A stretch of 64,000 nucleotides of DNA, taken from positions 248,001 to 312,000 of the forward strand of contig NZ_JACOGC010000005.1 of assembly GCF_014284195.1 (NCBI RefSeq), read 5' to 3'. Position 1 is the stretch's first letter; each line of letters starts with the position of its first letter. This DNA is from Cognatundibacterium griseum. Lineage in GTDB: Bacteria; Pseudomonadota; Gammaproteobacteria; Burkholderiales; Burkholderiaceae_D. A model generated the notes under the pieces. That model ran no database searches. It was not told the DNA's origin and was given only the letters and a program-made list of their open reading frames with translations. Positions 48,804 through 59,028 of this stretch are shown one piece after another. A program made the translations under genes and the position numbers.

Positions 48804-49463
48804 TCAGGCGTTTTGCATCAGCCAGGCATGCAAATCACGTACAGTTTTTGCCGAATACAACGGGTTCAGCGCAGCCAGCGCATCGGCCTGGTGCGCGCCG
48901 TATTCAACCGCGACAGAAGCTGCGCCGGCATTGTTTGCCATCTGAAGATCATGCGTGGTGTCACCAATCATCAGTGTTCTCTGCATATCCTGCCCCAACT
49001 CCCGCGTCAGTTCCTGCAACATCGCAGGATGTGGCTTGGAAAAGGTTTCATCAGAGCATCGTGTTGCATCGAATACTGAAGTCAGTTTTGCTGTATGTAA
49101 CGCACGGCTCAGACCAACCCTGCTTTTACCGGTTGCCACCGCCAGGAAATATCCCTCCTGCACCAGCTCATTCAGCATATCCCGCACACCGTCAAACAAT
49201 GGCAGCTCGTGATCTTTAAGCAAATAATGGTAACGATAGCGCTCCACCATCCGCGGATAGTATTTAGGGTCAATGTCCGGTATCGCTGCTTTCATCGCAT
49301 CAGCCAGCGACAAACCGATCACATAAGATGCAGCACTGTGATCCGGAACAGGCAACCCAAGATCCTTTGCTGCAGCCTGAATGCACTGCACGATCGTGGC
49401 AGTGCTGTCCATCAGCGTACCGTCCCAATCAAAGACAATAAAATCAAACTGCTTTTTTGACAT
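48804..49463 (-). CDS. HAD-superfamily hydrolase, phosphoglycolate-phosphatase-like
   Basis: A 219-residue HAD hydrolase. Motif I is VFDWDGTLMDS (nucleophilic Asp near residue 12), a cap domain spans about 18-85, motif II is VATGKS, motif III is Lys in FSKPHP, and motif IV is IGDTTHDLQMANNA. It resembles the Gph family. The substrate could be phosphoglycolate or another small phosphate ester. It lies downstream of rluC on the same strand, as in many betaproteobacteria, where it may be co-transcribed. Confidence 0.92.
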   Translation of the reverse strand: MSKKQFDFIVFDWDGTLMDSTATIVQCIQAAAKDLGLPVPDHSAASYVIGLSLADAMKAAIPDIDPKYYPRMVERYRYHYLLKDHELPLFDGVRDMLNELVQEGYFLAVATGKSRVGLSRALHTAKLTSVFDATRCSDETFSKPHPAMLQELTRELGQDMQRTLMIGDTTHDLQMANNAGAASVAVEYGAHQADALAALNPLYSAKTVRDLHAWLMQNA

Positions 49464-49578
49464 GTTCTTAAATGCTCAGTTATTTCAAAATAGCAACTAT
49501 GTTGCCGGAAAATAACGGCATCATACCACTTTGGCAAAGTAAGTTTTGAGCGACTGGCTCACGCCACGAGTCGCAAGA

Positions 49579-50586
49579 TCATCCCAGGCTGAACAAAAAT
49601 GCCTCGCAATCTTCAGGTAATCGGGCATTCACCGTCATGACCTTTCCATTTTCCGGATGCATAAAAGTAATCTGATGTGCATGCAGGAACATCCTTTTAA
49701 AAGCACCGTGATCCGTATTTGCCTTCTGTAAGGATTTATTCAAGGCGAAGTCGCCATATTTCTCATCTCCGACAATCGGAAATCCGCTGGCCGACAAGTG
49801 CACCCGAATCTGGTGGGTACGTCCCGTCTTCAACTCCGCCTCCAACAAAGCAAAACGCTGGTATTTTTTCTTCAGGGAAAATATCGTATGAGATGCCATC
49901 CCATCCGCCTGCACCCGTACCCGTCGCTCACCGTCTGCAGTCGTGTATTTATGCAATGGCAATTTGACATGCTGCCGGGCATTTTTCCAATCCCCGGCAA
50001 TCAAGGTGTAATAGCGCTTGTCAGTGACGCCATCACGCATCTGTTCATGCAAATTAGTTAATGCAGTACGTTTTTTTGCAATTAACAGTATTCCGGAGGT
50101 TTCACGATCCAGGCGATGCACCAGTTCCAGAAATTTAGCTTCCGGCCGGGAAGCCCTCAGTTGCTCAATCACGCCATAGCTGACGCCTGAGCCGCCATGT
50201 ACAGCGACACCTGCTGGTTTATCAATAATCAACAAATAAGGGTCTTCATACAAAATAGGAAATTCCAGCTTAGGCACCACCTGCACAGACGTTTCGGCGA
50301 CACGGATAGGCGGAATCCTCACCACGTCCCCCTCTGCCAGGCGATACAACTGATCTATGCGCCCTTTGTTAACCCTCACCTCGCCGGAACGTAAAACTCG
50401 ATAAATATGGCTTTTAGGCACCCCTTTGCAAATGCGCAGCAGGAAATTATCGATACGCTGACCTGCCTCTTCTTCTGAAATAGTCAGCAACTGCACGCGT
50501 GGCTGCGACGTCGAAGACTGCTCGGGGAAAGAATTTTGCATTTGTTTTTGCTTCGTTTCCCGATTAATTGTCGCTAAGTCCTTCAT
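49579..50586 (-). CDS. rluC: 23S rRNA pseudouridine synthase C
   Basis: A 335-residue RsuA/RluA-family enzyme. The S4 RNA-binding domain spans about residues 42-100 (AGQRIDNFLLRICKGVPKSHIYRVLRSGEV), and the catalytic domain has VHRLDRETSGILLIAK with the active-site Asp, then TGRTHQIRVHLS. It modifies uridines 955, 2504 and 2580 in E. coli numbering. The N-terminal 35 residues are polar; ATG at 50541 is an alternative start. It is divergent from rne across a 621-base gap, the conserved rluC-rne pairing. Confidence 0.95.
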   Translation of the reverse strand: MKDLATINRETKQKQMQNSFPEQSSTSQPRVQLLTISEEEAGQRIDNFLLRICKGVPKSHIYRVLRSGEVRVNKGRIDQLYRLAEGDVVRIPPIRVAETSVQVVPKLEFPILYEDPYLLIIDKPAGVAVHGGSGVSYGVIEQLRASRPEAKFLELVHRLDRETSGILLIAKKRTALTNLHEQMRDGVTDKRYYTLIAGDWKNARQHVKLPLHKYTTADGERRVRVQADGMASHTIFSLKKKYQRFALLEAELKTGRTHQIRVHLSASGFPIVGDEKYGDFALNKSLQKANTDHGAFKRMFLHAHQITFMHPENGKVMTVNARLPEDCEAFLFSLG

Positions 50587-51207
50587 TTTGAATATATAAT
50601 CATTTGTGCTTCAGCAATTACGCTTGAGCAGTGTAAGAGAAATAAACGACTATTTTACACAGGGGTCAGTTCATCAGCCTCGCCTGTTCGCAAATATGAT
50701 GAAAAAGATGTGTATGCGACGGCATCTGCAACCAGGGTAATAACCGATTGTTATTATCGGGTCTGAGCAGAAGCGGTTGGATCAGAGAGTACAGATAGCA
50801 AGGATAAATAGGATAAGAGAGGCTGGTTCGCACTGCACCGCTGCGCTTATCCTGAAATTGATTTTTGTAGTAAAGGCGATTCCGTCAGGCACAACAGAAA
50901 AAGATGGCCTGACACCAAAGTTGCGCATCGCCTGGCGTTGACTTTAGCTATTGCACAAATATAGCTGAAGAAATAATGCGGGGAACGTGTGCACTCGGCT
51001 TTCTATTGAAATTTTTACGCGCCTGGCGCGAAGCAGAAAAAATGACAAATAATATTGCATGCAGCCTTGTGCTGATTGCAGTCATTCTGCTGCGCCACTG
51101 GCATTTACCCTGCCCTCATACTCCGTCCTGCATACATCCCCGATAGCACAGCTGCCTTATTATAATAAAGTGCGGCAAAAGATGACCAAAAGGTCACGGA
51201 GTAAAAA
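50587..51207 (+). promoter_or_regulatory. Long rne leader region with nested hairpins
   Basis: A gap of 621 bases between divergent rluC and rne with no gene. AGGCGAT (50874-50880) and ATCGCCT (50927-50933) bracket TCAGGC (50885-50890) and GCCTGA (50907-50912), a nested hairpin. A TATAAT at 51161-51166 is a late promoter candidate. TGACC-AAAA-GGTCA (51183-51196) forms a small hairpin just ahead of the ribosome-binding site GGAG. In E. coli a long structured leader lets RNase E control its own mRNA; the same may hold here. Confidence 0.5.
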
Positions 51208-54144
51208 ATGAAACGTATGTTGTTCAATGCAACGCAGCAAGAAGAGCTGCGCGTTGCCATCGTCAATGGGCAAAAACTCATCGACATCGATATTGAGACT
51301 GCCGGTCGCGAATTGCGCAAGTCAAATATCTACAAGGGTGTAATCACCCGTATCGAACCCTCCCTCGAAGCCTGTTTCGTCAACTATGGCGAAGAACGTC
51401 ACGGTTTCCTTCCTTTTAAAGAAGTGGCCCGCACCTATTTCAAGGAAGGTATTGATGTACGCAATGCCTCCATCAAGGAAGCGCTGCGCGAGGGCCAGGA
51501 AATCATGGTGCAGGTTGAGAAAGAAGAACGCGGCAACAAAGGTGCCGCGCTGACTTCATTCATTTCACTGGCCGGGCGTTATCTGGTGCTGATGCCAAAC
51601 AATCCTCGTGGCGGTGGCGTATCGCGCCGGGTTGAGGGCGAAGATCGCCAGGAATTGCGCGAAACCATGGACAAACTGGATTTGCCATCCGGCATGTCCG
51701 TCATTGCCCGTACAGCAGGCATCGGCCGCAATGTGGACGAACTGCAATGGGATCTGAACTACCTGATGCAATTGTGGCGGGCAATCGAAGGTGCCGGCAA
51801 GTCTGCACCGGGCGCCTTCCTGATTTACCAGGAGTCATCCCTGGTCATCCGTGCGATCAGAGATTACTTCCAGCCGGATATCGGTGAAATCCTGATCGAT
51901 ACCGACGATATCTACGAACAGGCTCAGCAGTTCATGAGCCACGTGATGCCTGACATGGTGCATCGCGTCAAGCGTTACAGCGACGATGTGCCGCTATTCT
52001 CACGCTTCCAGATCGAACACCAGATCGAAACCGCATACAGCCGTACCGTCCCACTGCCATCCGGCGGCGCGATTGTGATCGACCATACTGAGGCACTGGT
52101 ATCGGTTGACGTCAACTCAGCCCGTTCGACACGCGGCGGCGATATTGAATCCACCGCGTTCAACACCAATCTGGAAGCAGCTGAAGAAGTTGCGCGCCAG
52201 TTGCGTCTGCGCGATCTGGGCGGCCTGATCGTGATCGATTTTATCGACATGGAAAATGCCAAAAACCAGCGTGAAGTTGAAACCCGCCTCAAAGATGCAC
52301 TGCGCTATGACCGTGCACGCGTCCAGATGGGCAAAATTTCCCGTTTCGGCCTGATGGAGTTGTCGCGTCAGCGCCTGCGCCCTTCCCTGTCTGAAGGTAG
52401 CCATGTGACCTGCCCGCGCTGCAACGGTACCGGCCATATCCGCGATACCGAATCATCCGCACTGCAAGTCCTGCGTATCATCCAGGAAGAGGCTATGAAG
52501 GAAAATTCGGCAGCCATTCACGTACAGGTGCCAGTCGATGTGGCAGCTTTCTTGCTGAATGAAAAACGCGGCGAAATCCTGAAAATTGAAACGCGTCACC
52601 GTGTGACCGTGATCCTGATCCCGAACAAGCATCTGGAAACGCCGCATTACAAACTTGACCGTCTGAAAAACGATGATCCACGTCTGGAAGATCATCACGC
52701 CAGCTACGCCATGGCAGAGCAGGCAGATACCGACATCGGTTACAACAAACGCCAGAAAGAAGACGTCAAACCGCGCCAGGAAGCCGTCGTCAAGAGCATC
52801 ACGCCTGAGCAGGCGCCGATCGTGGAACGCAAAGAACCTGCACCGGCAGCACCGGTATCTGCACCAGCAGCACCGGGCTTCTTCGGCAAACTGTTTGGTT
52901 TCTTGTTTGGCAAATCGGAAGCTGCGCCAGCGCCATCCGCTGAGGCAGAAGAGAAACCGGCAGAACGGGAACGCAACGGACGCAATCCGCGCAGCAATCA
53001 ACGCAATCGCAACCGTCGCAACCGCGAAGACCGGGAAGACAAACCAGCATCCGCACGCAATGACAAAGCAGAAGTAACTAAACCTGCGGTCACCGAGCAG
53101 CCATCCCGTCCGGGCAAACAGGCAAAACCGCCAAGGGAAGAACGCGAGCCACGCGAAAGTAAAGAAGCCAAAGAACCAGCCGAAGGCCGCCGCGAACGCC
53201 AGCAGCGCCTGCGTGAGGAACGCAAGGAAGCGATGTTAACGGAAGCCAAAACCGAAGACAAAGACAGCATTCAGAAGCACGCTGATCCGGTGCCAGTTCA
53301 GGTCATGCCCGACGCGGCGCTGCAAAATCAGGAAACAGGTCCTGACAATGAGCTGGGCGAACAAGGTGAAGAGCGTCGTCGCCGCCGCCGCCGTGGTGGT
53401 CGCAACCGCAACCGCCGTGAACGTGAAGCAGGTGAAATGAACGAACAGGGCGAATTGCCTATTGATGCAAACGGTGATGCCGGCCTGTCTCCTGTATTTG
53501 AACCTGTGGCAGAAATTGCTGAAAATCACGTCGCCCCGGCTTCGCTTATCCAGCTTGATTCTCAGACTGAACAAGTTGCGGTGACTTATACAACCGAAGT
53601 CACGGCAACAATACCAGTCCAGACGGAGACAGCATCCGCTTCTCAGACTGCTGCTGACACTCACGTGGCAGTTGAAGCACCGTCGGCGGTAAAGCCTGTC
53701 GTTGATGTATCAGTGGCATCAGTAGCATCAGCGCCAGCAGTTGAACCGGAACAAGCCGCAGTCACTGCAGCTGCAATTGCAGACACAGTTCCTGCTGTAC
53801 ATCAGGAACCTGCATCCATTCCAGCACAACCGGTGAATGTAGCGCCTGCTGTAGCAACTCCGGTCACTCCTGAGATCACGGCTCCGGTACAGGTGGTTAC
53901 AACGCCTGCTGCAGTCAAAGCGACCTCGACTGCAGCACCATCCGCAGCAATCATGCCCGTTGATGATTTGCGCCAGATGTTGCAGGCGGCCGGTCTGGAA
54001 CTAGCAAGTACGGATCCGGTGAAGTTGCGTACAGCACAGGAAAGTACTGAGAAAATCGTACCTGTACAGCGTGTTCCGCGTGAGCGGAAACCGCTACCGC
54101 CAGCCTCCAGCGAACCGCTGGTTCTGGTTGAAACACGGCGCTGA
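51208..54144 (+). CDS. rne: Ribonuclease E
   Basis: A 978-residue RNase E. The N-terminal catalytic half (about 1-510) has the S1 domain from residue 37, the active-site Asp301 (VSVDVNSA) and Asp344 (LIVIDFIDM), and the Zn-link CPRC at 402-405. The C-terminal half is disordered, with Arg/Glu-rich blocks that would bind RNA or partners and a Pro/Ala/Val-rich tail of repeats such as PAAVEP-like runs. It starts decay and processing of most RNAs and is the degradosome scaffold. The start ATG has GGAG six bases ahead. Confidence 0.97.
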   Translation: MKRMLFNATQQEELRVAIVNGQKLIDIDIETAGRELRKSNIYKGVITRIEPSLEACFVNYGEERHGFLPFKEVARTYFKEGIDVRNASIKEALREGQEIMVQVEKEERGNKGAALTSFISLAGRYLVLMPNNPRGGGVSRRVEGEDRQELRETMDKLDLPSGMSVIARTAGIGRNVDELQWDLNYLMQLWRAIEGAGKSAPGAFLIYQESSLVIRAIRDYFQPDIGEILIDTDDIYEQAQQFMSHVMPDMVHRVKRYSDDVPLFSRFQIEHQIETAYSRTVPLPSGGAIVIDHTEALVSVDVNSARSTRGGDIESTAFNTNLEAAEEVARQLRLRDLGGLIVIDFIDMENAKNQREVETRLKDALRYDRARVQMGKISRFGLMELSRQRLRPSLSEGSHVTCPRCNGTGHIRDTESSALQVLRIIQEEAMKENSAAIHVQVPVDVAAFLLNEKRGEILKIETRHRVTVILIPNKHLETPHYKLDRLKNDDPRLEDHHASYAMAEQADTDIGYNKRQKEDVKPRQEAVVKSITPEQAPIVERKEPAPAAPVSAPAAPGFFGKLFGFLFGKSEAAPAPSAEAEEKPAERERNGRNPRSNQRNRNRRNREDREDKPASARNDKAEVTKPAVTEQPSRPGKQAKPPREEREPRESKEAKEPAEGRRERQQRLREERKEAMLTEAKTEDKDSIQKHADPVPVQVMPDAALQNQETGPDNELGEQGEERRRRRRRGGRNRNRREREAGEMNEQGELPIDANGDAGLSPVFEPVAEIAENHVAPASLIQLDSQTEQVAVTYTTEVTATIPVQTETASASQTAADTHVAVEAPSAVKPVVDVSVASVASAPAVEPEQAAVTAAAIADTVPAVHQEPASIPAQPVNVAPAVATPVTPEITAPVQVVTTPAAVKATSTAAPSAAIMPVDDLRQMLQAAGLELASTDPVKLRTAQESTEKIVPVQRVPRERKPLPPASSEPLVLVETRR

Positions 54145-54157
54145 TCTGAGCGCCCGG

Positions 54158-54194
54158 AAAAACCGGCAAGCCCGAACAGGTCTTGCCGGTTTTT
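54158..54194 (+). terminator. Rho-independent terminator after rne
   Basis: AAAAACCGGCAAG and CTTGCCGGTTTTT form a perfect 13-base stem with an 11-base loop. It lies 13 bases after the rne stop. Confidence 0.92.
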
Positions 54195-54375
54195 CTTTCA
54201 AGGGTGATGCTCGCTGATACAATGGACTTAAGAGCCTGACGCAATCTCAGTCACTGACTGCGTCTATAGGCTTGGATGTGCTGAAGATGCACTTAGGAAG
54301 CGCCAGCGCTTTCTGAACAGATGCCGTATCTGCACCGGATTTTAAAACCAGCGACTCTTCATCAATTCTATTTCC

Positions 54376-55710
54376 ATGACCGTCAGTCAGACTCAAGAGC
54401 AACCGGAAACCATCTCACTCAGAACTGCCTTCTGGTACTGGCTCAAACTCGGTTTCATCAGCTTTGGCGGACCTGCCGGTCAGATTGCAATGATGCACAT
54501 TGAACTGGTGGAAAAACGTCGCTGGATTTCGGAGAACCGCTTCTTACACGCGCTGAATTACTGCATGCTGCTGCCAGGACCGGAAGCAACCCAGCTTGCC
54601 GTGTATATTGGCTGGCTCATGCACAAGACTGCAGGCGGACTCCTTGCGGGAATACTTTTTATCTTCCCCAGCTTACTCATGCTGATTGGACTATCCTGGC
54701 TCTACGTGCTGTTTGGACAACATGCCATCGTCACAGGCATCCTGTATGGAATTAAACCTGCCATTGTGGCCATCGTGCTCGGCGCTGCATGGCGTATCGC
54801 GCAGCGTAGCTTAAAGACCAGAACGCTCATGGTCATCAGCTTTTGCGCGCTGATCGCAATCACTCTGCTTCAGGTTCCATTCCCCGCGATTATTGTCGCA
54901 GCAGCAGTTGCAGGAATACTGTTTCGCCATCAATGCAGCCCCATCAGCGCCAATCCCCATGCAGCAGGCAACACTCAGCAGCACGCGCCGGCACTCATCG
55001 ACGATCACACTCCCACGCCGCCTCATGCCCGATTTTCCTGGAAAGGACTGTTTCGTTTTGCTGCCGCAGGACTATTGACCGGGAGCGCGGTCTGGCTGAC
55101 CTTATTCCTGACACTGGGGCTGTCTAATCCACTGACGCAAATGGGCTGGTTTTTCACCAAAACGGCGCTGCTCAGCTTTGGAGGTGCTTATTCTGTATTG
55201 CCCTATGTATTTCAGGCTGCAGTCGGTGACTTTCACTGGCTCACAACCCCTCAGATGATGGATGGACTGGCACTCGGGGAAACAACGCCCGGACCATTGA
55301 TTATGGTGGTCGCTTTCGTCGGTTTTATTGGCGGCTGGAGCACTCAGGCAATGGGCGCCGGCGCTACTGCGATGGCTGGCATTGCCGGCGCAACTGTTGC
55401 CTGTTTCTTTACCTTTTTACCGTCTTTCGTTTTCATTCTTGCAGGCGGGCCGCTGGTTGAGTCGAGCCGGCATCAATTTCATCTGACGGCACCACTCAGA
55501 GCCATTTCAGCGGCAGTCGTCGGTGTGATTATCAGTCTGGCGTTTTTCTTCGCCAACCATGTTTTTTTTAACCCTCTGCATCAACCTGATCTGCCCGCTA
55601 TTGGGCTGACAGCCGCTGCCTGTATTGCGATATTTCGATATAAAACAGGTACCGTCATATTGCTGCTGATTTTTTCCTTTCTTGGATTTCTCATCCGGCA
55701 ACTGACCTGA
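54376..55710 (+). CDS. chrA: Chromate transporter
   Basis: A 444-residue CHR-family membrane protein of the long, two-domain form. Both halves carry the family motif: FISFGGPAGQIAMMH at about 30-44 and LLSFGGAYSVLPYVF at about 260-275, each with PGP (LLPGPEATQLAVY and TTPGPLIMVVAFV). It exports chromate from the cytoplasm by proton-coupled transport. It is a single gene, transcribed like rne. Whether chromate is the true substrate in this organism cannot be read from the sequence. Confidence 0.94.
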   Translation: MTVSQTQEQPETISLRTAFWYWLKLGFISFGGPAGQIAMMHIELVEKRRWISENRFLHALNYCMLLPGPEATQLAVYIGWLMHKTAGGLLAGILFIFPSLLMLIGLSWLYVLFGQHAIVTGILYGIKPAIVAIVLGAAWRIAQRSLKTRTLMVISFCALIAITLLQVPFPAIIVAAAVAGILFRHQCSPISANPHAAGNTQQHAPALIDDHTPTPPHARFSWKGLFRFAAAGLLTGSAVWLTLFLTLGLSNPLTQMGWFFTKTALLSFGGAYSVLPYVFQAAVGDFHWLTTPQMMDGLALGETTPGPLIMVVAFVGFIGGWSTQAMGAGATAMAGIAGATVACFFTFLPSFVFILAGGPLVESSRHQFHLTAPLRAISAAVVGVIISLAFFFANHVFFNPLHQPDLPAIGLTAAACIAIFRYKTGTVILLLIFSFLGFLIRQLT

Positions 55711-55788
55711 TTCGCCGTATTCCAGTCACTTCGCTGCACTCATGGTATTGTGTGAGCCTATGCCTGACTTTTTTACTTTAGTATTGCA

Positions 55789-56913
55789 ATGACGGAAAAA
55801 TTCATCCCGATCACTGACATGCGCCTGCATGCTTCCCAGTCGGACATTCCCGCAGAACTGGTTGCTCCTGCCGGACATCTGGCCGACAGATTGCAACGGC
55901 CTTTACATGATCTTCGGATCTCAGTCACAGACCGCTGCAATTTCCGGTGCGTGTACTGCATGCCCAAAGAGCTGTTCGATAAGCATTACCAATACCTGCC
56001 GCATAACGATTTACTCAGTTTTGAGGAAATCACCCGACTGGCCCGGATTTTCGTTGCACATGGCGTCCGAAAAATCCGGCTGACGGGTGGCGAACCACTG
56101 CTAAGAAAAAATATCGAAGACCTGATTGCCATGCTGGCCGTCCTGCGCACTCCTGACGGTGAAAAGCTTGATCTGACATTAACCACCAATGGTTCCTTGC
56201 TGGCGAAAAAAGCCTCTGCCCTGAAAGCAGCAGGACTCAGCCGCATTACCGTGTCACTCGACTCGCTGGACGATGGCATTTTCAAGCGCATGAACGATGT
56301 CGACTTCCCCGTTTATGATGTCCTGGAGGGTATTGACGCAGCGCATGCCGCAGGCCTGGGACCGGTCAAAGTCAATATGGTAGTGAAAGCAGGCGTCAAC
56401 GATCAGGAAATTGTGAGCATGGCGCGTTATTTCCAGCATACGCCGCACACACTCCGTTTTATCGAGTACATGGACGTCGGCGCTTCCAATGGCTGGCAAT
56501 TGAATGAAGTGATTCCGTCGGACGAAATCGTGCGCCGCATACAGCAAGCCGGCATGCCTCTGATCCCGCTCAAATCCAGCCGTATTGGAGAAACTGCGGA
56601 ACGCTGGCAACATGTCGGCAGAAGTAGCGAAATCGGCCTCATTTCCAGTGTGACACATGCGTTTTGTGGTGATTGCAACCGGATTCGGCTCTCCACGGAG
56701 GGCAAATTGTACACCTGTCTTTTTGCCAGCCATGGGCATGATTTACGCGCATTATTGCGGGACGCAAAACAATACAGCGATCTTCAGTTATCGAATGCGA
56801 TCGCGGCCATCTGGCAACGCAGAACCGACCGGTATTCCGAATTGCGCAGCCAGCAAACTGAAGCGTTAAACGATCAAACGAAAAAAATTGAAATGTCTTA
56901 CATCGGCGGCTGA
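55789..56913 (+). CDS. moaA: GTP 3-prime,8-cyclase
   Basis: A 374-residue radical-SAM enzyme. The N-terminal cluster motif is [14 protein letters not shown] (Cys-x3-Cys-x2-Cys) and the second iron-sulfur site is [21 protein letters not shown]; it ends in the required Gly-Gly (SYIGG). With MoaC it turns GTP into cyclic pyranopterin monophosphate, the first step of molybdenum cofactor synthesis. An N-terminal extension of about 35 residues precedes the family core. It begins a moaA-mobA-moeA group. Confidence 0.97.
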   Translation: MTEKFIPITDMRLHASQSDIPAELVAPAGHLADRLQRPLHDLRISVTDRCNFRCVYCMPKELFDKHYQYLPHNDLLSFEEITRLARIFVAHGVRKIRLTGGEPLLRKNIEDLIAMLAVLRTPDGEKLDLTLTTNGSLLAKKASALKAAGLSRITVSLDSLDDGIFKRMNDVDFPVYDVLEGIDAAHAAGLGPVKVNMVVKAGVNDQEIVSMARYFQHTPHTLRFIEYMDVGASNGWQLNEVIPSDEIVRRIQQAGMPLIPLKSSRIGETAERWQHVGRSSEIGLISSVTHAFCGDCNRIRLSTEGKLYTCLFASHGHDLRALLRDAKQYSDLQLSNAIAAIWQRRTDRYSELRSQQTEALNDQTKKIEMSYIGG

Positions 56914-56964
56914 ATTCCCATCATTCAGCCACGATCTCAGCACAGGTATCCGAAAGCATCTTTT

Positions 56965-57576
56965 ATGACAGGTATTGATCAGCAACTGATTACCGGACTG
57001 ATTCTGGCAGGCGGGCGCGGTACCCGTATGGGACAGGTCGATAAAGGCCTGCAGAATTTTCGTGGCGCGCCAATGGCATTGCATGCATTGATGCGGCTAT
57101 CCCCGCAGGTCGGTGAAATCATCATTAACGCCAATCAGAATCTGGCTGTCTATGAAAGTTTTGGCACCCAGGTGTGGCCGGATCAGATCGAAGGTTTTGC
57201 CGGCCCGCTGGCAGGTGTGCAAACCGGGCTGCAGCATTGCGAAACACCTTATATGCTGACCGTACCTTGTGATTCCCCCTTATTACCGGAAAATCTTTGC
57301 GCCCGCCTATCCGCAGCCCTGCTCAGTGACGATGCCGATCTCGCGCTGGCAGTGACGCTGGAACAGGAAGATGGCATTACCCGCCGCCAGACGCACCCAG
57401 TATTTGCGCTGATGAAAGCCAGCTTGCTACCCTCGCTGACAGATTTTCTTCAACAGGGCGGACGAAAAGTTGACGCCTGGTTTCAACACCTCCGCATTAC
57501 TGAAGTGCTCTTTGAAGACAGCAGTGGCTTCAGGAACATCAATACCCTGCAAGAACTACGTCAATTTGAATGCTGA
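56965..57576 (+). CDS. mobA: Molybdenum cofactor guanylyltransferase
   Basis: A 203-residue nucleotidyltransferase with the GTP-binding motif LAGGRGTRMGQVDKGL (about 13-28), GFAGPLAGVQTGL, and the metal-binding VPCDSPLLP. It adds GMP to Mo-molybdopterin to form the guanine dinucleotide cofactor used by bacterial DMSO-reductase-type enzymes. It lies 51 bases after moaA and 9 bases before moeA. Confidence 0.95.
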   Translation: MTGIDQQLITGLILAGGRGTRMGQVDKGLQNFRGAPMALHALMRLSPQVGEIIINANQNLAVYESFGTQVWPDQIEGFAGPLAGVQTGLQHCETPYMLTVPCDSPLLPENLCARLSAALLSDDADLALAVTLEQEDGITRRQTHPVFALMKASLLPSLTDFLQQGGRKVDAWFQHLRITEVLFEDSSGFRNINTLQELRQFEC

Positions 57577-57585
57577 TATCCCGCT

Positions 57586-58890
57586 ATGAAATCCCTCACT
57601 TCCGCCTCCCCGTCCTGTTTGCAAGAAATTGTCAGCTGCTTGTCCGATTACGACCCAGATGCCCTGCCCGTCTCGCAGGCACAGGACATCATCCGGCAAT
57701 TTATGACTCCCGTACAGTCAGTCGAAAAAGTCGCCATACGTCAGGCTCTGGGACGAGTCCTTGCCAAGGACATGATTTCCGGAATTGATGTTCCGGCACA
57801 CAATAACTCGGCAATGGATGGCTACGCATTGCGCGGCAGTGATCTTCCAGCGACAGGCCAGCTGACATTCCGCATTATTGGCACGGCTTTCGCCGGGCGC
57901 GCCTGTGAAAGTGCCGTTACTGCCAACGAATGTGTTCGTATCATGACAGGAGCCGTTATGCCTGCCGGTTGTGATACCGTGATTCCACAGGAATTCACAC
58001 TCGACAGCACCGATGCGTCAGTCATCATCCCCGCAGGAAAAGTGCACCCAGGCGACAACCGCCGGCTGAAGGGTGAAGATCTGACGGCGGGACAAGTGGC
58101 GCTGAAAAAAGGCAAGATTCTGCGCCCTGCCGATATCGGGCTACTCGCCTCGCTCGGAGTGGCCGAGGTGCCAGTCCAGCGCCGGTTGCGCGTTGCTTTT
58201 TTCTCCACCGGGGATGAGCTGCGGTCCTTAGGTGAACCGCTGGATACCGGCTGCGTTTATGACAGCAACCGCTACACACTGTATGGCATGCTGCAACGGC
58301 TTGGTTGCGACATCATTGATATGGGCGTCATCAAAGATGATCCGGCAGAACTCGAAGCCGCTTTTCGTTCTGCCTGTGAAAATGCGGACGCCATCATCAC
58401 GTCGGGTGGTGTATCAGTAGGTGCGGCAGACTACACGAAGCAGATCATGGCAACGCTTGGCGATGTCGCCTTCTGGACCATCGGCATGCGCCCGGGCAGA
58501 CCGATGGCATTCGGCAAAATCCACTCCGGCGGCAAAAGCGCGTATCTGTTTGGCCTGCCGGGTAATCCGGTCGCAGTGATGGTGACTTTCTATTTCTTTG
58601 CCCGTCAGGCATTGCTCTATATGATGGGGGCCGATGCTGCACCATTGCCGCTGCTTCCCGCCATCAGTAAAACCGCCATCCGCAAACGCCCCGGCAGAAC
58701 CGAATACCAGCGTGGAATACTGAGCATCAATCAGGATGGACAGGCCGAAGTCGTCGTTACAGGCTCTCAGGGTTCAGGTATATTGCGCTCTATGTCAGAA
58801 GCAAACTGTATGATTGTGCTTCATCATGAACAAAATCAGGTACTGGCAGGCGATCAGGTGAGTGTTTTATTATTTGAAGGACTGATCTGA
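57586..58890 (+). CDS. moeA: Molybdopterin molybdenumtransferase
   Basis: A 434-residue MoeA. The four-domain layout is recognised from DVPAHNNSAMDGYALR near residue 70, GAVMPAGCDTVIPQE, FFSTGDELRSLGEPL, TSGGVSVGAADY and FGLPGNPVAVMVTF. It inserts molybdate into adenylylated molybdopterin. It closes the moaA-mobA-moeA group. Length and motif order are usual, with an N-terminal extension of about 20 residues. Confidence 0.96.
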   Translation: MKSLTSASPSCLQEIVSCLSDYDPDALPVSQAQDIIRQFMTPVQSVEKVAIRQALGRVLAKDMISGIDVPAHNNSAMDGYALRGSDLPATGQLTFRIIGTAFAGRACESAVTANECVRIMTGAVMPAGCDTVIPQEFTLDSTDASVIIPAGKVHPGDNRRLKGEDLTAGQVALKKGKILRPADIGLLASLGVAEVPVQRRLRVAFFSTGDELRSLGEPLDTGCVYDSNRYTLYGMLQRLGCDIIDMGVIKDDPAELEAAFRSACENADAIITSGGVSVGAADYTKQIMATLGDVAFWTIGMRPGRPMAFGKIHSGGKSAYLFGLPGNPVAVMVTFYFFARQALLYMMGADAAPLPLLPAISKTAIRKRPGRTEYQRGILSINQDGQAEVVVTGSQGSGILRSMSEANCMIVLHHEQNQVLAGDQVSVLLFEGLI

Positions 58891-59028
58891 ATGCCTTGTC
58901 ATGGCATAATCCGGCAGACATAAAATCGTTTATTCGCTGCTGCGGCAGCGGTGGGCATCACGATTGTTCCTTGCGTTGCCATCTCCGGCAAGCAGGTACA
59001 ACGCATTTTTCTATATATGGAGATCAGA

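Noticed and set aside
53380-54130. Tandem repeats or a mobile element in the end of rne
   Set aside because: The repeats are low-complexity Arg- and Pro/Ala/Val-rich coding sequence in frame with RNase E, as expected for its disordered tail.
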